Part shown: positions 39,437 through 48,665 of the stretch, one piece after another | Layout: every line of letters starts with the position of its first letter | How positions within the stretch are numbered: position 1 is the stretch's first letter | Origin: Pseudomonas thermotolerans DSM 14292 | GTDB lineage: Bacteria > Pseudomonadota > Gammaproteobacteria > Pseudomonadales > Pseudomonadaceae | NCBI RefSeq assembly: GCF_000364625.1 | Contig: NZ_KB822603.1 | Coordinates: forward strand, 1 to 64,000 | DNA length: 64,000 bases | Direction of reading: 5' to 3' | Notes under the pieces: generated by a model | What the model was told of the DNA's origin: nothing | Database searches by the model: none | Seen by the model: the letters and a program-made list of their open reading frames with translations, nothing else | Translations under genes and position numbers: made by a program

Positions 39437-42187
39437 ATGCCTCGACTTTGCCTGGTGTTGCTGCTGCTCTGCTGCGCTCTGCCCTCCTGGGCCTCTCCCC
39501 TGGCACGGCTGGACAGCCATGACGTCCGCCTGTCGCTGGGGCCGCACCTCAGCTATCTGGAAGACCCCGACGGCAGCCGCTCCCGCGATGCAGTGCTGGC
39601 CCTGCCGGATAGCGCCTTCACGCCGGTCAGCGGGGTCCACGCCAATCTGGGCAAGAACGACTCCATCTGGTGGCTGCGCACCCGCCTGAACAACCTCAAC
39701 GGCCACCCGCTGCACGGCTACCTGGAGATCGACTATCCGCTGCTCGACGACTTGCGCATCGAGCTGATCCGTCCCGACGGGCGCAGCCAGCTGTTCACCG
39801 CCGGCGATCGCTACCCCTTCACCCAACGCCCGGTGCAGGTGCGCCACTTCTGGTTCCCCCTGGAGGTGCCTCCCGGGGTCAGCACCCTGCTGATCCGCGT
39901 GCACAGCACCAGCACCCTGTTCCTGCCGGTCTACTTCAGCACCTACGACGCCAGCGCGGCAGCCCAGGAACCGCTGATGGGCCTCAATGGCGCCTTCTAC
40001 GGGGTGCTGTTCGCCATGTTCGTCTACAACCTGTTCCTGTTCGTCTCGCTGCGCGAGCGCAGCTACTTCTGGTACCTGGTGTACATCCTCAATGTCGGCC
40101 TGATGTCCATCAGCTTCGACGGCCTGCTGTTCCGTTTGCTGCCCGACTGGGTGAGCCTGCAGGCCCACGGCATCTACCTGTTCGTCTACCTGCACTGCCT
40201 GGCCGCCCTGCAGTTCAGCCGACACTTCCTGCACACCCAGCAGGTCTCCGCGCACCTCGACCAGAGCCTGCGCGTGCTGATGCTGCTGGTGGCGGCCTGC
40301 CTGATCGGCGGCCTGCTACTCGATCTGCGCTCCTGGGGCGTGCTGTCCAGCCTGGCGGCCCTCCTGACCTCCCTGTACCTGCTGCTGTGCGGCCTCTACG
40401 TGTGGCGCCAGGGGCTGCGCTACGGCATCTACTACATCCTGGCCTGGGGCATCCTGTTGTTCGCCTTCGTGCAGATCACCGGCGACTCCCTGGGCCTCGG
40501 CCTGCTCGGCATCTACGGCGCGGCGGTGGTGAAGATCGGCGTGACCATCGAGCTGATGACCCTGTCCATCGGACTCGCCGACCGCATCAATCTGCTCAAG
40601 GAGGAAGGCTTCCGCTCGCGTCAGGCAGCCGCCCAGGCGGACAGCGAGAACAAGGCCAAGAGCCGCTTCCTGGCCAAGATGAGCCACGAGATCCGCACCC
40701 CGCTGAACGGCGTGCTGGGCATGCTGCACCTCCTGAAGGAAACCCCACTGGACCGCACCCAGCGCTTCTACGTGGACACCATCTCCAGCTCCGGCAGCTC
40801 GCTGATGACGGTGATCAACGACATCCTCGACTACGCGCGCATCGAGTCCGGCAAGCTGCACCTGGAACACATCGACTTCGACCTCGAAGAGCTGCTCTCC
40901 GACACCCTCAGCCTGTTCACGGCCCAGGCCCTGGCCAAGAACCTGCGCCTCTACCTGAGCCTGGAGGCCGGTGTGCCGCGCCACCTGCGCGGCGACCCGA
41001 CACGCCTCAAGCAGGTGCTGATGAATCTGCTCAGCAACGCCCTGAAGTTCACCCAGGAAGGCTACGTGGCGATCAACGTCTGCCGCCGCTCCAGCCTGGA
41101 CGATTCAGAACGCCTGGTGTTCTCCGTCAGCGACAGCGGCATCGGCATTCCCCGCGAGGCACAGCTGCACCTCTTCGAGTCCTTCGCCCAGGGCGACTCC
41201 AGCACCACCCGGCGCTACGGCGGCAGCGGCCTCGGCCTGGCGATCAGCAAGGAGCTGGTGGAAATGATGAAGGGCTGCATCGAGGTACACAGCACCCTGG
41301 GCCAGGGTACCCGCTTCACCTTCGACATCCCCCTGGATGCCCGGGAGGCCGAGGAGGACGAGCTGGTACGTCTGCTGCGCGGCCAGAGCGCCCTGCTCTG
41401 CTCCCTGGACGGCCTCGGCCTCGATGCCCTGGAACGCCTGCTGGCCCGCTGGGGGATGCGCACCGCGCGCTGCCAGAATCCCGAGCGCCTGCTGGAGTGC
41501 TTCGACGACTTCCCCAGCCCGCCGCTGCTGGTGCTGATGGCGCCCTGGCCGGGCAGCGCCGAGCACTGGCTGGACACCCTGCTGCCGCGCCTGCAGCTCG
41601 ACCAGCGGATTCTGCTATTGTGTCCGCCGGATCAGGGCATGAGCCTGCCCGCTCAGCGCAGCCTACGCGCGCAGGGCCTGACCCTGCCCCTCAGCCTACG
41701 CCCCTTACGGGAAACCCTCATGGAGCTCTACGTAGAGCGCCGCCGGACGCCGCGTCCGGCCCAACCGGACAGCCTCGGCGAAGGTGTCGAAGCGCCCTGC
41801 ATCCTGGTCGCCGAGGACAACCTGGTGAACCAGATGGTGGTCCAGGGCTTCCTCAAGAAGCGCGGCTACCAGGTGCGCCTGGTCAACAACGGCCGCGCCG
41901 CCCTGGAAGAGTACCGGCGCACCCCTGAGGCCATCCGGCTGATCCTCATGGACTGCGAAATGCCGGAGATGGACGGCTTCGAGGCCACCCGGCAGATCCG
42001 CCAGCTGGAGCGGGAACGTCAGCTATCGCCGGTACCGATCATCGCCCTGACCGCGCACATCTTCGACGAGCACCGCCAGCAGGGCATGGAGGCCGGCATG
42101 GACGACTTCCTCGGCAAGCCGCTGGACGGCGAGCTGCTCTACGCCACCCTGGACCAGCACCTAGCCAGGCAGCCCCTGGAGAGCTGA
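39437..42187 (+). CDS. 7TMR-DISM hybrid sensor histidine kinase
   Basis: The protein has 916 residues. A signal peptide (1-20) is followed by a 7TMR-DISMED2 periplasmic domain (about 35-165), seven membrane helices (about 185-385), HisKA with His417 ([12 protein letters not shown]), HATPase_c (about 520-640; GSGLGLAIS) and a C-terminal receiver (about 788-905) with Asp839 in [13 protein letters not shown]. Between kinase and receiver (about 645-760) lies a receiver-sized segment without a phosphorylatable aspartate. It starts 95 bases after the NAGGN peptidase, the same neighbour as in P. aeruginosa, suggesting an osmotic or envelope signal (inference). Confidence 0.92.
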   Translation: MPRLCLVLLLLCCALPSWASPLARLDSHDVRLSLGPHLSYLEDPDGSRSRDAVLALPDSAFTPVSGVHANLGKNDSIWWLRTRLNNLNGHPLHGYLEIDYPLLDDLRIELIRPDGRSQLFTAGDRYPFTQRPVQVRHFWFPLEVPPGVSTLLIRVHSTSTLFLPVYFSTYDASAAAQEPLMGLNGAFYGVLFAMFVYNLFLFVSLRERSYFWYLVYILNVGLMSISFDGLLFRLLPDWVSLQAHGIYLFVYLHCLAALQFSRHFLHTQQVSAHLDQSLRVLMLLVAACLIGGLLLDLRSWGVLSSLAALLTSLYLLLCGLYVWRQGLRYGIYYILAWGILLFAFVQITGDSLGLGLLGIYGAAVVKIGVTIELMTLSIGLADRINLLKEEGFRSRQAAAQADSENKAKSRFLAKMSHEIRTPLNGVLGMLHLLKETPLDRTQRFYVDTISSSGSSLMTVINDILDYARIESGKLHLEHIDFDLEELLSDTLSLFTAQALAKNLRLYLSLEAGVPRHLRGDPTRLKQVLMNLLSNALKFTQEGYVAINVCRRSSLDDSERLVFSVSDSGIGIPREAQLHLFESFAQGDSSTTRRYGGSGLGLAISKELVEMMKGCIEVHSTLGQGTRFTFDIPLDAREAEEDELVRLLRGQSALLCSLDGLGLDALERLLARWGMRTARCQNPERLLECFDDFPSPPLLVLMAPWPGSAEHWLDTLLPRLQLDQRILLLCPPDQGMSLPAQRSLRAQGLTLPLSLRPLRETLMELYVERRRTPRPAQPDSLGEGVEAPCILVAEDNLVNQMVVQGFLKKRGYQVRLVNNGRAALEEYRRTPEAIRLILMDCEMPEMDGFEATRQIRQLERERQLSPVPIIALTAHIFDEHRQQGMEAGMDDFLGKPLDGELLYATLDQHLARQPLES

Positions 42188-42244
42188 GGCGCAGCACCAC
42201 TGCGGACCTGCTAGTATCCGCGCGCCGTCCCGGAGACCATCGCC

Positions 42245-42475
42245 ATGCTGATCCCCCACCACCTGCTGGAACCCGATACCCTGACCCGCCTGATCGAAGA
42301 CTTCGTCACCCGCGACGGCACCGACAACGGCGACGAGACGCCGCTGGCCACCCGCGTCGAACGGGTCCGCCGGGCATTGGAAAAGGGCGAGGCGGTGATC
42401 GTCTACGACGCAGCCAGCAGCCAGTGCCAACTGGCCCTGAAGCGCGAGGTGCCGAAGGAGTGGCTGGAGGACTGA
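42245..42475 (+). CDS. YheU-family small protein
   Basis: The protein has 76 residues, MLIPHHLLEPDTLTRLIEDF..., of the YheU family (Pfam UPF0270): conserved N-terminal MLIPHHLL and EDFVTRDGTDNG segments. Acidic, cytoplasmic, function unknown. It starts 57 bases after the hybrid kinase. Confidence 0.88.
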   Translation: MLIPHHLLEPDTLTRLIEDFVTRDGTDNGDETPLATRVERVRRALEKGEAVIVYDAASSQCQLALKREVPKEWLED

Positions 42476-42509
42476 AGGCTGCACGCCGCGGAACGCGCGG
42501 CTGCCACGC

Positions 42510-42842
42510 TCAAGGCTGCGAGAAGCGCGGGCCGAACAGCACTATGCTCGCGCCCAGCACGCAGAGCGCGGCGCCCAGCCAGTCGCTGGCCAGCGGCCGG
42601 GTTCGCTCGATGCAGGCCAGCCAGAGCAGCGACGAAACGATGTAGATGCCGCCGTAGGCCGCGTAGGCGCGCCCCGCGTAGCTGGCCTCGACACGGGTCA
42701 GCAGCGCCGCGAACAGCGCCAGACTGAGCAGCGCGGGGGCCAGCCACCAGACGCTGCGGCCCAGGCGCAGCCACATCCAGAAGGCATAGCAGCCGCCAAT
42801 CTCGAAGAGCGCGGCGAGGAAGAACCACAGGTAGTTGATCAT
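42510..42842 (-). CDS. YnfA-family small membrane protein
   Basis: The protein has 110 residues and four hydrophobic helices, the exact YnfA/UPF0060 size and pattern ([34 protein letters not shown]). The family resembles small multidrug-resistance proteins; the substrate is not known. ATG 42842 gives [16 protein letters not shown]. Confidence 0.92.
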   Translation of the reverse strand: MINYLWFFLAALFEIGGCYAFWMWLRLGRSVWWLAPALLSLALFAALLTRVEASYAGRAYAAYGGIYIVSSLLWLACIERTRPLASDWLGAALCVLGASIVLFGPRFSQP

Positions 42843-42852
42843 CGGCTCGGGG

Positions 42853-43278
42853 TCATCCGTGCAGGCTACCTTCACGCTCCCAGGCGCAGCGCACGCGCAG
42901 GCTGTCGTGGGGGGAATGGAAGCCCTTCTCCGACTCCCAGCGGAAAGTGTGGTTGCCGTTCAACTCGGTCTCCAGGTGGACCACCGCGCTGGCCCAGTAG
43001 AGGCGCCGCAGCAGCGCCTCGAACTGCTCGACCCACAGCTTCCACTCGTACTCCACCGCCTGGTAGCTGGCGCCGAAGTGGATCAGCTGGGTCTGGTACA
43101 TGCCCTGGCCGGGCACCTCGCAGAAAGAGAACATCTCACGACCGAGGAAGGGCCAAGCCTCTCCGCGCGGTAGCGCATCCAGCGCGCGGCGGTTGCTGTC
43201 GCGACGCTGGCGGCGCTGCTCGGGATCGGCCGAAGGCCAGTCGCGGATGCAGCCATAGACGAAGGATTCGGATTCCAC
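42853..43278 (-). CDS. hypothetical protein
   Basis: The protein has 141 residues, not recognised as any named family. It is rich in Trp, Glu and Arg ([45 protein letters not shown]), with no signal peptide or membrane segment. The GTG at 43278 is chosen because AGGGAG lies 7 bases upstream. It ends 11 bases before the ynfA-like start in the same direction, so the two may be cotranscribed. Confidence 0.75.
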   Translation of the reverse strand: MESESFVYGCIRDWPSADPEQRRQRRDSNRRALDALPRGEAWPFLGREMFSFCEVPGQGMYQTQLIHFGASYQAVEYEWKLWVEQFEALLRRLYWASAVVHLETELNGNHTFRWESEKGFHSPHDSLRVRCAWEREGSLHG

Positions 43279-43373
43279 GGATTCACTCCCTGCCAACTTC
43301 CAGCCGCAAGCTTACTCCGTGGACGGGACACGGGTCGTGGACTGCCCGACAACTCCGTGCCCCGGGTCGCGCC

Positions 43374-44846
43374 TCAGCCCACGAAGCGCGTGGCAATCCA
43401 GAACAGCCCGGCGGCCAGGCCCATAGACACCGGCAGAGTGAGCAGCCAGGCCATCAGGATGTTGCGGATGGTGCCACCCTGCAGACCGCTCTTGTTGGCG
43501 ACCATGGTACCGGCGACGCCCGAGGAAAGGACGTGGGTGGTGGACACCGGCAGGCTGAACAGGTTGGCCATGCCGATCGCGCAGGTCGCGGTGATCTGCG
43601 CAGACATGCCCTGGGCATAGGTCATGCCCTGCTTGCCGATCTTCTCGCCAACGGTGAGCACCACGCGCTTCCAGCCGACCATGGTGCCGATGCCGAGGGA
43701 CAGGGCGACCGCTAAGATCACCCAGAAGGGCGCGTACTCGGTGGTGCCGGTGAGGTCCTTGCGCAGCTTGTCGAGGTCAGCACGCTCGCGGGACGGCAGT
43801 TCGCTCAGCTTGCCGACCTTCTTCGCGGTGTCGTCCAGGCACAGCAGATAGCGCCGCACTTCGATGCGCTTCTCGGGGTCCAGCATGTTGTAGTCGGTGA
43901 TGCCCTTGAGGTCTTCAAGCAGGGCCTCGATGGTGACCTCGGTCTGCTTGGGATCGCAGCGGAACAGCGCCGGCATCTCCCCCTCGTGGGCCTTGCCGAG
44001 GGCCAGGTACTCGCTGAGGGTGGCGCTGTTGCGCTGGTAGAACTGGCTGAGATGCAGCGTGGCGTCTCGGGTCCGCTCGATCTGGTAGGTGGTGCTGTTC
44101 AGGTCCAGCACGAAGAGTCCGGGAACGATGCCGATCAGCACCAGCATGATCATGCCGATGCCCTTCTGGCCGTCGTTGGAACCGTGCACGAAGCTCACCG
44201 CCATGGCCGAGAGCACCAGCACCAGGCGGTTCCAGAACGGCGGGTGCTTCTTGCCCTTGATCTCCTTGCGGGTCTCCGGAGTGTTGTGCATCTTCGAGGT
44301 CGGCAGCCACCACTTCAGGCCCAGCAGCAGCAGCGCGGCGACCAGGAAGCCGGCCAGCGGCGAGACCACCAGGGAGATAGCGATGTCGATGGCCTTCTGC
44401 CAGTTGACCCCGTCGGCCAGCGGCACGTCGGTGATCAGCGCGTTACCCAGGCCGACGCCGAGGATCGAACCGATCAAGGTGTGCGAACTGGAGGCCGGAA
44501 TGCCCAGGTACCAGGTGCCCAGGTTCCAGGCGATGGCCGCAGCCAGCAGCGAGAACACCATGGCCAGGCCATGCCCGGTGTTGACGTTGATCAGCAGTTC
44601 GACCGGCAGCAGATGGACGATGGCGTAGGCCACCCCGACACCGCCGAGCAGTACACCGAGGAAGTTGAAGATCCCGGACAGGATCACCGCCGTGTAGGCG
44701 GACATGGCCTTGGTGTAGATGACCGTGGCTACCGCGTTGGCAGTGTCATGGAAGCCGTTGATGAACTCGAAGAAGAGCACGAAAGCGAGCGCCAGAACGA
44801 GACTCGCCAGCACCCAGGCATCGAGCCCGAGGATGAGGTCGAACAT
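43374..44846 (-). CDS. pit: low-affinity inorganic phosphate transporter (Pit family)
   Basis: The protein has 490 residues with about ten membrane helices. The two Pit signatures are GFHDTANAVATVIYTKAM near the N-terminus and the inverted repeat near residue 400 (AQITATCAIGMANLFSLPVSTTHVLSS in pieces). A soluble, helical central loop (about 255-370) is present. It imports metal phosphate with protons. It is a single leftward gene. Confidence 0.94.
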   Translation of the reverse strand: MFDLILGLDAWVLASLVLALAFVLFFEFINGFHDTANAVATVIYTKAMSAYTAVILSGIFNFLGVLLGGVGVAYAIVHLLPVELLINVNTGHGLAMVFSLLAAAIAWNLGTWYLGIPASSSHTLIGSILGVGLGNALITDVPLADGVNWQKAIDIAISLVVSPLAGFLVAALLLLGLKWWLPTSKMHNTPETRKEIKGKKHPPFWNRLVLVLSAMAVSFVHGSNDGQKGIGMIMLVLIGIVPGLFVLDLNSTTYQIERTRDATLHLSQFYQRNSATLSEYLALGKAHEGEMPALFRCDPKQTEVTIEALLEDLKGITDYNMLDPEKRIEVRRYLLCLDDTAKKVGKLSELPSRERADLDKLRKDLTGTTEYAPFWVILAVALSLGIGTMVGWKRVVLTVGEKIGKQGMTYAQGMSAQITATCAIGMANLFSLPVSTTHVLSSGVAGTMVANKSGLQGGTIRNILMAWLLTLPVSMGLAAGLFWIATRFVG

Positions 44847-45035
44847 GAGGTTGTCGCAGCAATCAAAAGGGTGCGCGATTATGCCAGATTCGGCGGGGGT
44901 TCATCTTCCCGAATTGTAGATGGATCGTCCCCCCCGCCGCGCCACCAAGCCCGGAAGGAGCCGGATTCCGGGCCTTTTCGGCAATAAATCGCAACATTTG
45001 CGCAGGCGGATCTTCCTGCCGACGGTGACGAAATG

Positions 45036-46220
45036 TCACGCCCCGGCGGGCGCTTGCGGTGCGGCGGAACGCGGCGACGCCTTCAGCCGCCAGGCCAGGA
45101 AACTCATCAGCAGAGCCAGCAGGGTCAGTACCAGGAAGGGCAGCCGGTAGCTGCCGGCCAGGTCGCGACCGAGGCCGGCGAGCACCGGGGTGAGGCTGCT
45201 CAGGCAGTAGCCGACGAACAGCATCATCGCCGTCCAGCGGCTCACCTCCAGGGGCGTGTCCGTCTCGAAGAGCGGCAGCGACATGGACAGCGCGAAGGAC
45301 CCGGTCAGGCTGAGGCCGAGCAGCAGCGCCCAGAGCTCGGGGAGGAAACCCGGCGCGAAGGTGATCATTCCCAGACAGAGAGCCGAGGACAGACTGCAAC
45401 CCATCAGCAGCAGGTAGCGGTTGCCGAAGCGCTGAGTCAGCCAGGGCAGCACGAAGGCGCTGACCAGACCGACCATCATGAACAGGCTGAACAAGGTGTT
45501 GCTGCGCAGCACGCTGAGCCCCGCCTCGTGGTAGCGCGCCACCAACCAGGTGGCCAGGGCGTAGAACAGCCCGGCCTGCAGGGCGAAGAAGCCGGTGACC
45601 AGCCAGGCCCGCGTCACCCGCCAGGGCAGCCCGCCGGTGGCGGCCTCGTGGGCGCTCTCGCGGACGTTGGGCACGCGCAGCCAGAGCAGCGCGGCAAGCA
45701 GCGCCGGCAGTGTCCAAAAGGCCAGGCCGAAGGCCCAGTCGCCCCCCAGCAACTGGGTGACCGGCAGAGTGAGCACCGCTCCCACGGTGCCGCCGATGGT
45801 CATCCCCAGGGAGTACCAGCCGATGATCTGGCCGACCTGGCCGACGAAGTGGCGCTTGATGAACCCGGAAAGCAGCGGCCCGGCCACTGCGATGCCCATG
45901 CCGACCAGCGCCGCGCTGCCGATCAGCAGACCGCTGGAATGGCCGAAGGCGCGCAGCATCAGGGCCAGGGCGATCAGCAGCAGACAGCCGAGCACCGTGC
46001 GCTCCAGACCGAAGCGCACCGCCAGGCGCGGCGCCAGGGGCGCCAGCAGCCCCATGCAGAGCACCGGTAGGGCGGTGGTCAGGCTGATCAGGCCGCGGCT
46101 CAGGGCCAGCTCCTCGGCGATCCGCTCGATCAGCGGGGCAAGGGAGGTAATGCCGGGACGCAGGTTGACGGCCGCCAGCAGCAGAGCGGCCAGCAAGGCA
46201 AGGCGGGGCAAGGCTTTCAC
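45036..46220 (-). CDS. CynX/NimT-family MFS transporter
   Basis: The protein has 394 residues with twelve predicted membrane helices. NLRPGITSLAPLIERI near the N-terminus is typical of the CynX/NimT (cyanate or nitroimidazole) branch. The start is GTG at 46220 with AGGAG 5 bases upstream. The substrate is unknown; no cyanase gene is near. Confidence 0.88.
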   Translation of the reverse strand: MKALPRLALLAALLLAAVNLRPGITSLAPLIERIAEELALSRGLISLTTALPVLCMGLLAPLAPRLAVRFGLERTVLGCLLLIALALMLRAFGHSSGLLIGSAALVGMGIAVAGPLLSGFIKRHFVGQVGQIIGWYSLGMTIGGTVGAVLTLPVTQLLGGDWAFGLAFWTLPALLAALLWLRVPNVRESAHEAATGGLPWRVTRAWLVTGFFALQAGLFYALATWLVARYHEAGLSVLRSNTLFSLFMMVGLVSAFVLPWLTQRFGNRYLLLMGCSLSSALCLGMITFAPGFLPELWALLLGLSLTGSFALSMSLPLFETDTPLEVSRWTAMMLFVGYCLSSLTPVLAGLGRDLAGSYRLPFLVLTLLALLMSFLAWRLKASPRSAAPQAPAGA

Positions 46221-46311
46221 AGCGACTCCTGAGGTCAGTTGCCAGCGCGGTACGGTCGGAGCCGGCCCACCCTACCCCGCCGGCGTCGCGCCGGGCAACC
46301 CCTCACGCCGC

Positions 46312-47118
46312 CTATCGCCCGCTCTTGGCGCGCATCTTCTCGGCCATGCGCGCCATCTCCGCGTAGATCGCCTGGGGGTTCTGGCGCTTGAGCTGCCAGG
46401 CCGCGCGGCCCAGCTCGTGGGGCAGGATGAGGAATTCGCCTCTGGCCACTGCCTGGTAGATGTATTCGGCGATGTCCGCTGCGCTGATCGGCGAGCCGGC
46501 CAGCAGCTTGCCGATCTGCTCCTTCATCTCCGGGTTGGGGCCGCGGTAGGAGTCCAGCAGGTTGGTCTGAAAGAACGACGGGCAGACCACGTGCACGGCA
46601 ATCCCGCGCTGCCCGAGCTCGACCAGCAGGCTTTCCGAGAGGGCCAACACGCCGGCCTTGGCGACGTTGTAGTTGCTCATCGCCGGGCCCTGCATCAGTG
46701 CCGCCATGGAGGCGATGTTGATGATCCGCCCCTTGCTGCGTTCGAGCAGCGGCAGGAAGGCCTTGCAGCCCTTGACCACACCCATCAGGTTGATCGACAA
46801 CTGCCAGTCCCAGTCCTCCAGGGAAAGGTCCTCGAAGAAGCCGCCGGAAGCCACCCCGGCGTTGTTGACGATGATGTCTATGCCGCCGAAACGCGCCTCG
46901 CAGCTTTCCGCCAGGGCCACCAGCTGGCTGTAGTCGCGCACGTCGCAACGCTGTGTGAAGCCGTCACCGCCCACCGCACGGACCAGCTCCAGGGTTTCCC
47001 GAAGGCCGGCCTCGTTGATGTCGGCTAGGGCCAGGCGGCTGCCCTCGCGGGCCCAGCGCAGGGCGATTTCGCGGCCGAGGCCGGAACCGGCCCCAGTGAT
47101 CATGATGCGGTTCTGCAT
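46312..47118 (-). CDS. short-chain dehydrogenase/reductase
   Basis: The protein has 268 residues of the classical SDR type. NAD(P) loop TGAGSGLGRE is at about 7-16, NNAG is present (IIVNNAGVASGG), and the catalytic Ser-Tyr-Lys are in INIASMAAL and YNVAKAG. The C-terminal tail is long and basic. Substrate unknown. It is divergent from the DUF3309 gene across a 319-base gap. Confidence 0.9.
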   Translation of the reverse strand: MQNRIMITGAGSGLGREIALRWAREGSRLALADINEAGLRETLELVRAVGGDGFTQRCDVRDYSQLVALAESCEARFGGIDIIVNNAGVASGGFFEDLSLEDWDWQLSINLMGVVKGCKAFLPLLERSKGRIINIASMAALMQGPAMSNYNVAKAGVLALSESLLVELGQRGIAVHVVCPSFFQTNLLDSYRGPNPEMKEQIGKLLAGSPISAADIAEYIYQAVARGEFLILPHELGRAAWQLKRQNPQAIYAEMARMAEKMRAKSGR

Positions 47119-47437
47119 GGCACTGCCTTGTTGTCATTCGGGAAGATGGACGCAGTGTAGCCAAGCCCATGCGACGCACTGCCCACTATCAGCCGTCTGA
47201 ATGACCGTGAAAAAACCGCTGGCCGCCCTCCCACGACCCTCACCGTGCCGCAGGCCGGCGCGACATGCAGCCGGCGGATGCCGCCGGGCAGCGCCCCGCG
47301 CTTCATTCCCGGCGGCACGCCCGGGCGCTTGGTGCTGTACTTAAGGAAACGGCATCTCCCCGCCCGGCGCGACCGAGCCTGCCCCAGGCAGTCCCGGCAG
47401 ACGGGCCCCGCCCGAATCACCCACCGGAGTTCCCGCC
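47119..47437. promoter_or_regulatory. divergent intergenic region with a sigma-S-like promoter
   Basis: The gap between the SDR and DUF3309 genes has no gene. It contains CTGTACTTAAGG (47335-47346), very close to the CTATACTTAA extended -10 used by sigma S, about 90 bases before the DUF3309 ATG. No convincing -35 was seen, as is usual for that class. Nothing else was recognised. Confidence 0.4.
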
Positions 47438-47596
47438 ATGAGTCTAGGCACCATCGTCCTCGTCATCCTGATCCTCCTGCTGATCGGGGTCCTGCCGATC
47501 TTCCCTCACGCCCGTGGCTGGGGCTTCGCCCCCTCGGGGCTGATCAGCACGGTGCTGATCGTGGTGCTGATCCTGGTCCTGCTCGGCAAGCTCTAG
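47438..47596 (+). CDS. DUF3309 small membrane protein
   Basis: The protein has 52 residues: MSLGTIVLVILILLLIGVLP, a short polar loop (FPHARGWGFAPSG), and a second hydrophobic helix ending LVLLGKL. This is the DUF3309 pattern. It should be an inner-membrane hairpin; function unknown. CCGGAG lies upstream of the ATG. A sigma-S-like promoter suggests stress or stationary-phase expression. Confidence 0.85.
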   Translation: MSLGTIVLVILILLLIGVLPIFPHARGWGFAPSGLISTVLIVVLILVLLGKL

Positions 47597-47633
47597 GCGC
47601 CGGCGGCGGGATCGAGGAAGGATTTCCCGACGC

Positions 47634-48233
47634 TTACAGGCTGATCGGCCTGCGGCCGGCCAGGGCATGGGCCAGGGTGCCACCGTCCACCAGCTCCAGC
47701 TCGCCACCCAGCGGCATGCCGTGGGCGATGCGCGAGGTGACCAGGCCCTTGTTGGCCAGCAACTGGGCGATGTAGTGGGCGGTGGCCTCGCCCTCGACGG
47801 TAGGATTGGTGGCGAGGATCACCTCGCTGAAGCGGCCCTCGTCGATGCGCTTGAGCAACTCCGGCACGCCGATGGACTCCGGGCCCAAGCCGTCCAGCGG
47901 CGAGAGGTGGCCCTTGAGCACGAAGTAGCGGCCGCGGTAGCCGGTCTGCTCCACCGCGTAGACGTCCATCGGCCCCTCCACCACGCAGAGCAGGCTGTCG
48001 TCGCGGCGCTCGTCGCGGCACAGCGCGCAGACCTCCTCCTCGCTCAGGGTCCGGCAGCGCTGACAGTAGCCGACTCCCTCCATGGCCTGGGTCAGCGCCT
48101 GGGCCAGACGCAGCGCCCCGCTGCGGTCGCGCTCGAGCAGGTGCAACGCGGTGCGTTGGGCGGTCTTCTGCCCTACGCCGGGCAGGATGCGCAGGGCGTC
48201 GATCAGTTGGCGGATCAGCGGACTGAAGCTCAT
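47634..48233 (-). CDS. recR: recombination mediator RecR
   Basis: RecR works with RecF and RecO to load RecA at gaps. It has 199 residues: N-terminal HhH ([14 protein letters not shown]), the C4 zinc site [16 protein letters not shown], and a Toprim domain starting [14 protein letters not shown]. It is the last gene of dnaX-ybaB-recR. Confidence 0.96.
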   Translation of the reverse strand: MSFSPLIRQLIDALRILPGVGQKTAQRTALHLLERDRSGALRLAQALTQAMEGVGYCQRCRTLSEEEVCALCRDERRDDSLLCVVEGPMDVYAVEQTGYRGRYFVLKGHLSPLDGLGPESIGVPELLKRIDEGRFSEVILATNPTVEGEATAHYIAQLLANKGLVTSRIAHGMPLGGELELVDGGTLAHALAGRRPISL

Positions 48234-48320
48234 CGGGGACTTCTCGCAGGGCAGCGGCTAGCAGCGATGGGGGCAGGTCAGGCCCGCCCCTGCGGCGGTT
48301 TTCGCGAAGCGGGCGGGACC

Positions 48321-48647
48321 TCAGAACGGCAGCTTGAAGCCGGGCGGCAGCTGCAGGCCGGCGGTCATGCTGGCCATCTTCTCCTGGTTGTTCTGCTCGA
48401 TCTTGCGCACGGCGTCGTTGACCGCGGCGGCGATCAGGTCCTCGAGGATCTCCTTGTCCTCCTGCATCAGGCTGTCATCCAGGCTGACGCGCTTGACGTC
48501 GTGGCGGCCGTTCATCACCACGCTCACCAGACCGGCGCCGGACTGGCCGGTGACCTCGGCATTGGCCAGCTCTTCCTGCATCTTCTGCATCTTTTCCTGC
48601 ATTTGCTGGGCCTGTTTCATCAGACCAGCCATGCCACCTTTGATCAT
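48321..48647 (-). CDS. ybaB: YbaB/EbfC nucleoid-associated protein
   Basis: The protein has 108 residues, the usual length, with the coiled N-terminal [18 protein letters not shown] and the core [18 protein letters not shown]. It binds DNA as a dimer. ATG 48647 ([12 protein letters not shown]) has GAGGTG upstream; the GTG three codons earlier is less likely. It lies 18 bases after dnaX. Confidence 0.93.
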   Translation of the reverse strand: MIKGGMAGLMKQAQQMQEKMQKMQEELANAEVTGQSGAGLVSVVMNGRHDVKRVSLDDSLMQEDKEILEDLIAAAVNDAVRKIEQNNQEKMASMTAGLQLPPGFKLPF

Positions 48648-48665
48648 GGGATTCACCTCGGATTG

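Noticed and set aside
44949-44973. Hairpin GCCCGGAA/TTCCGGGC between pit and the MFS gene
   Set aside because: The T-rich side points along the plus strand, where no gene ends; not called a terminator.
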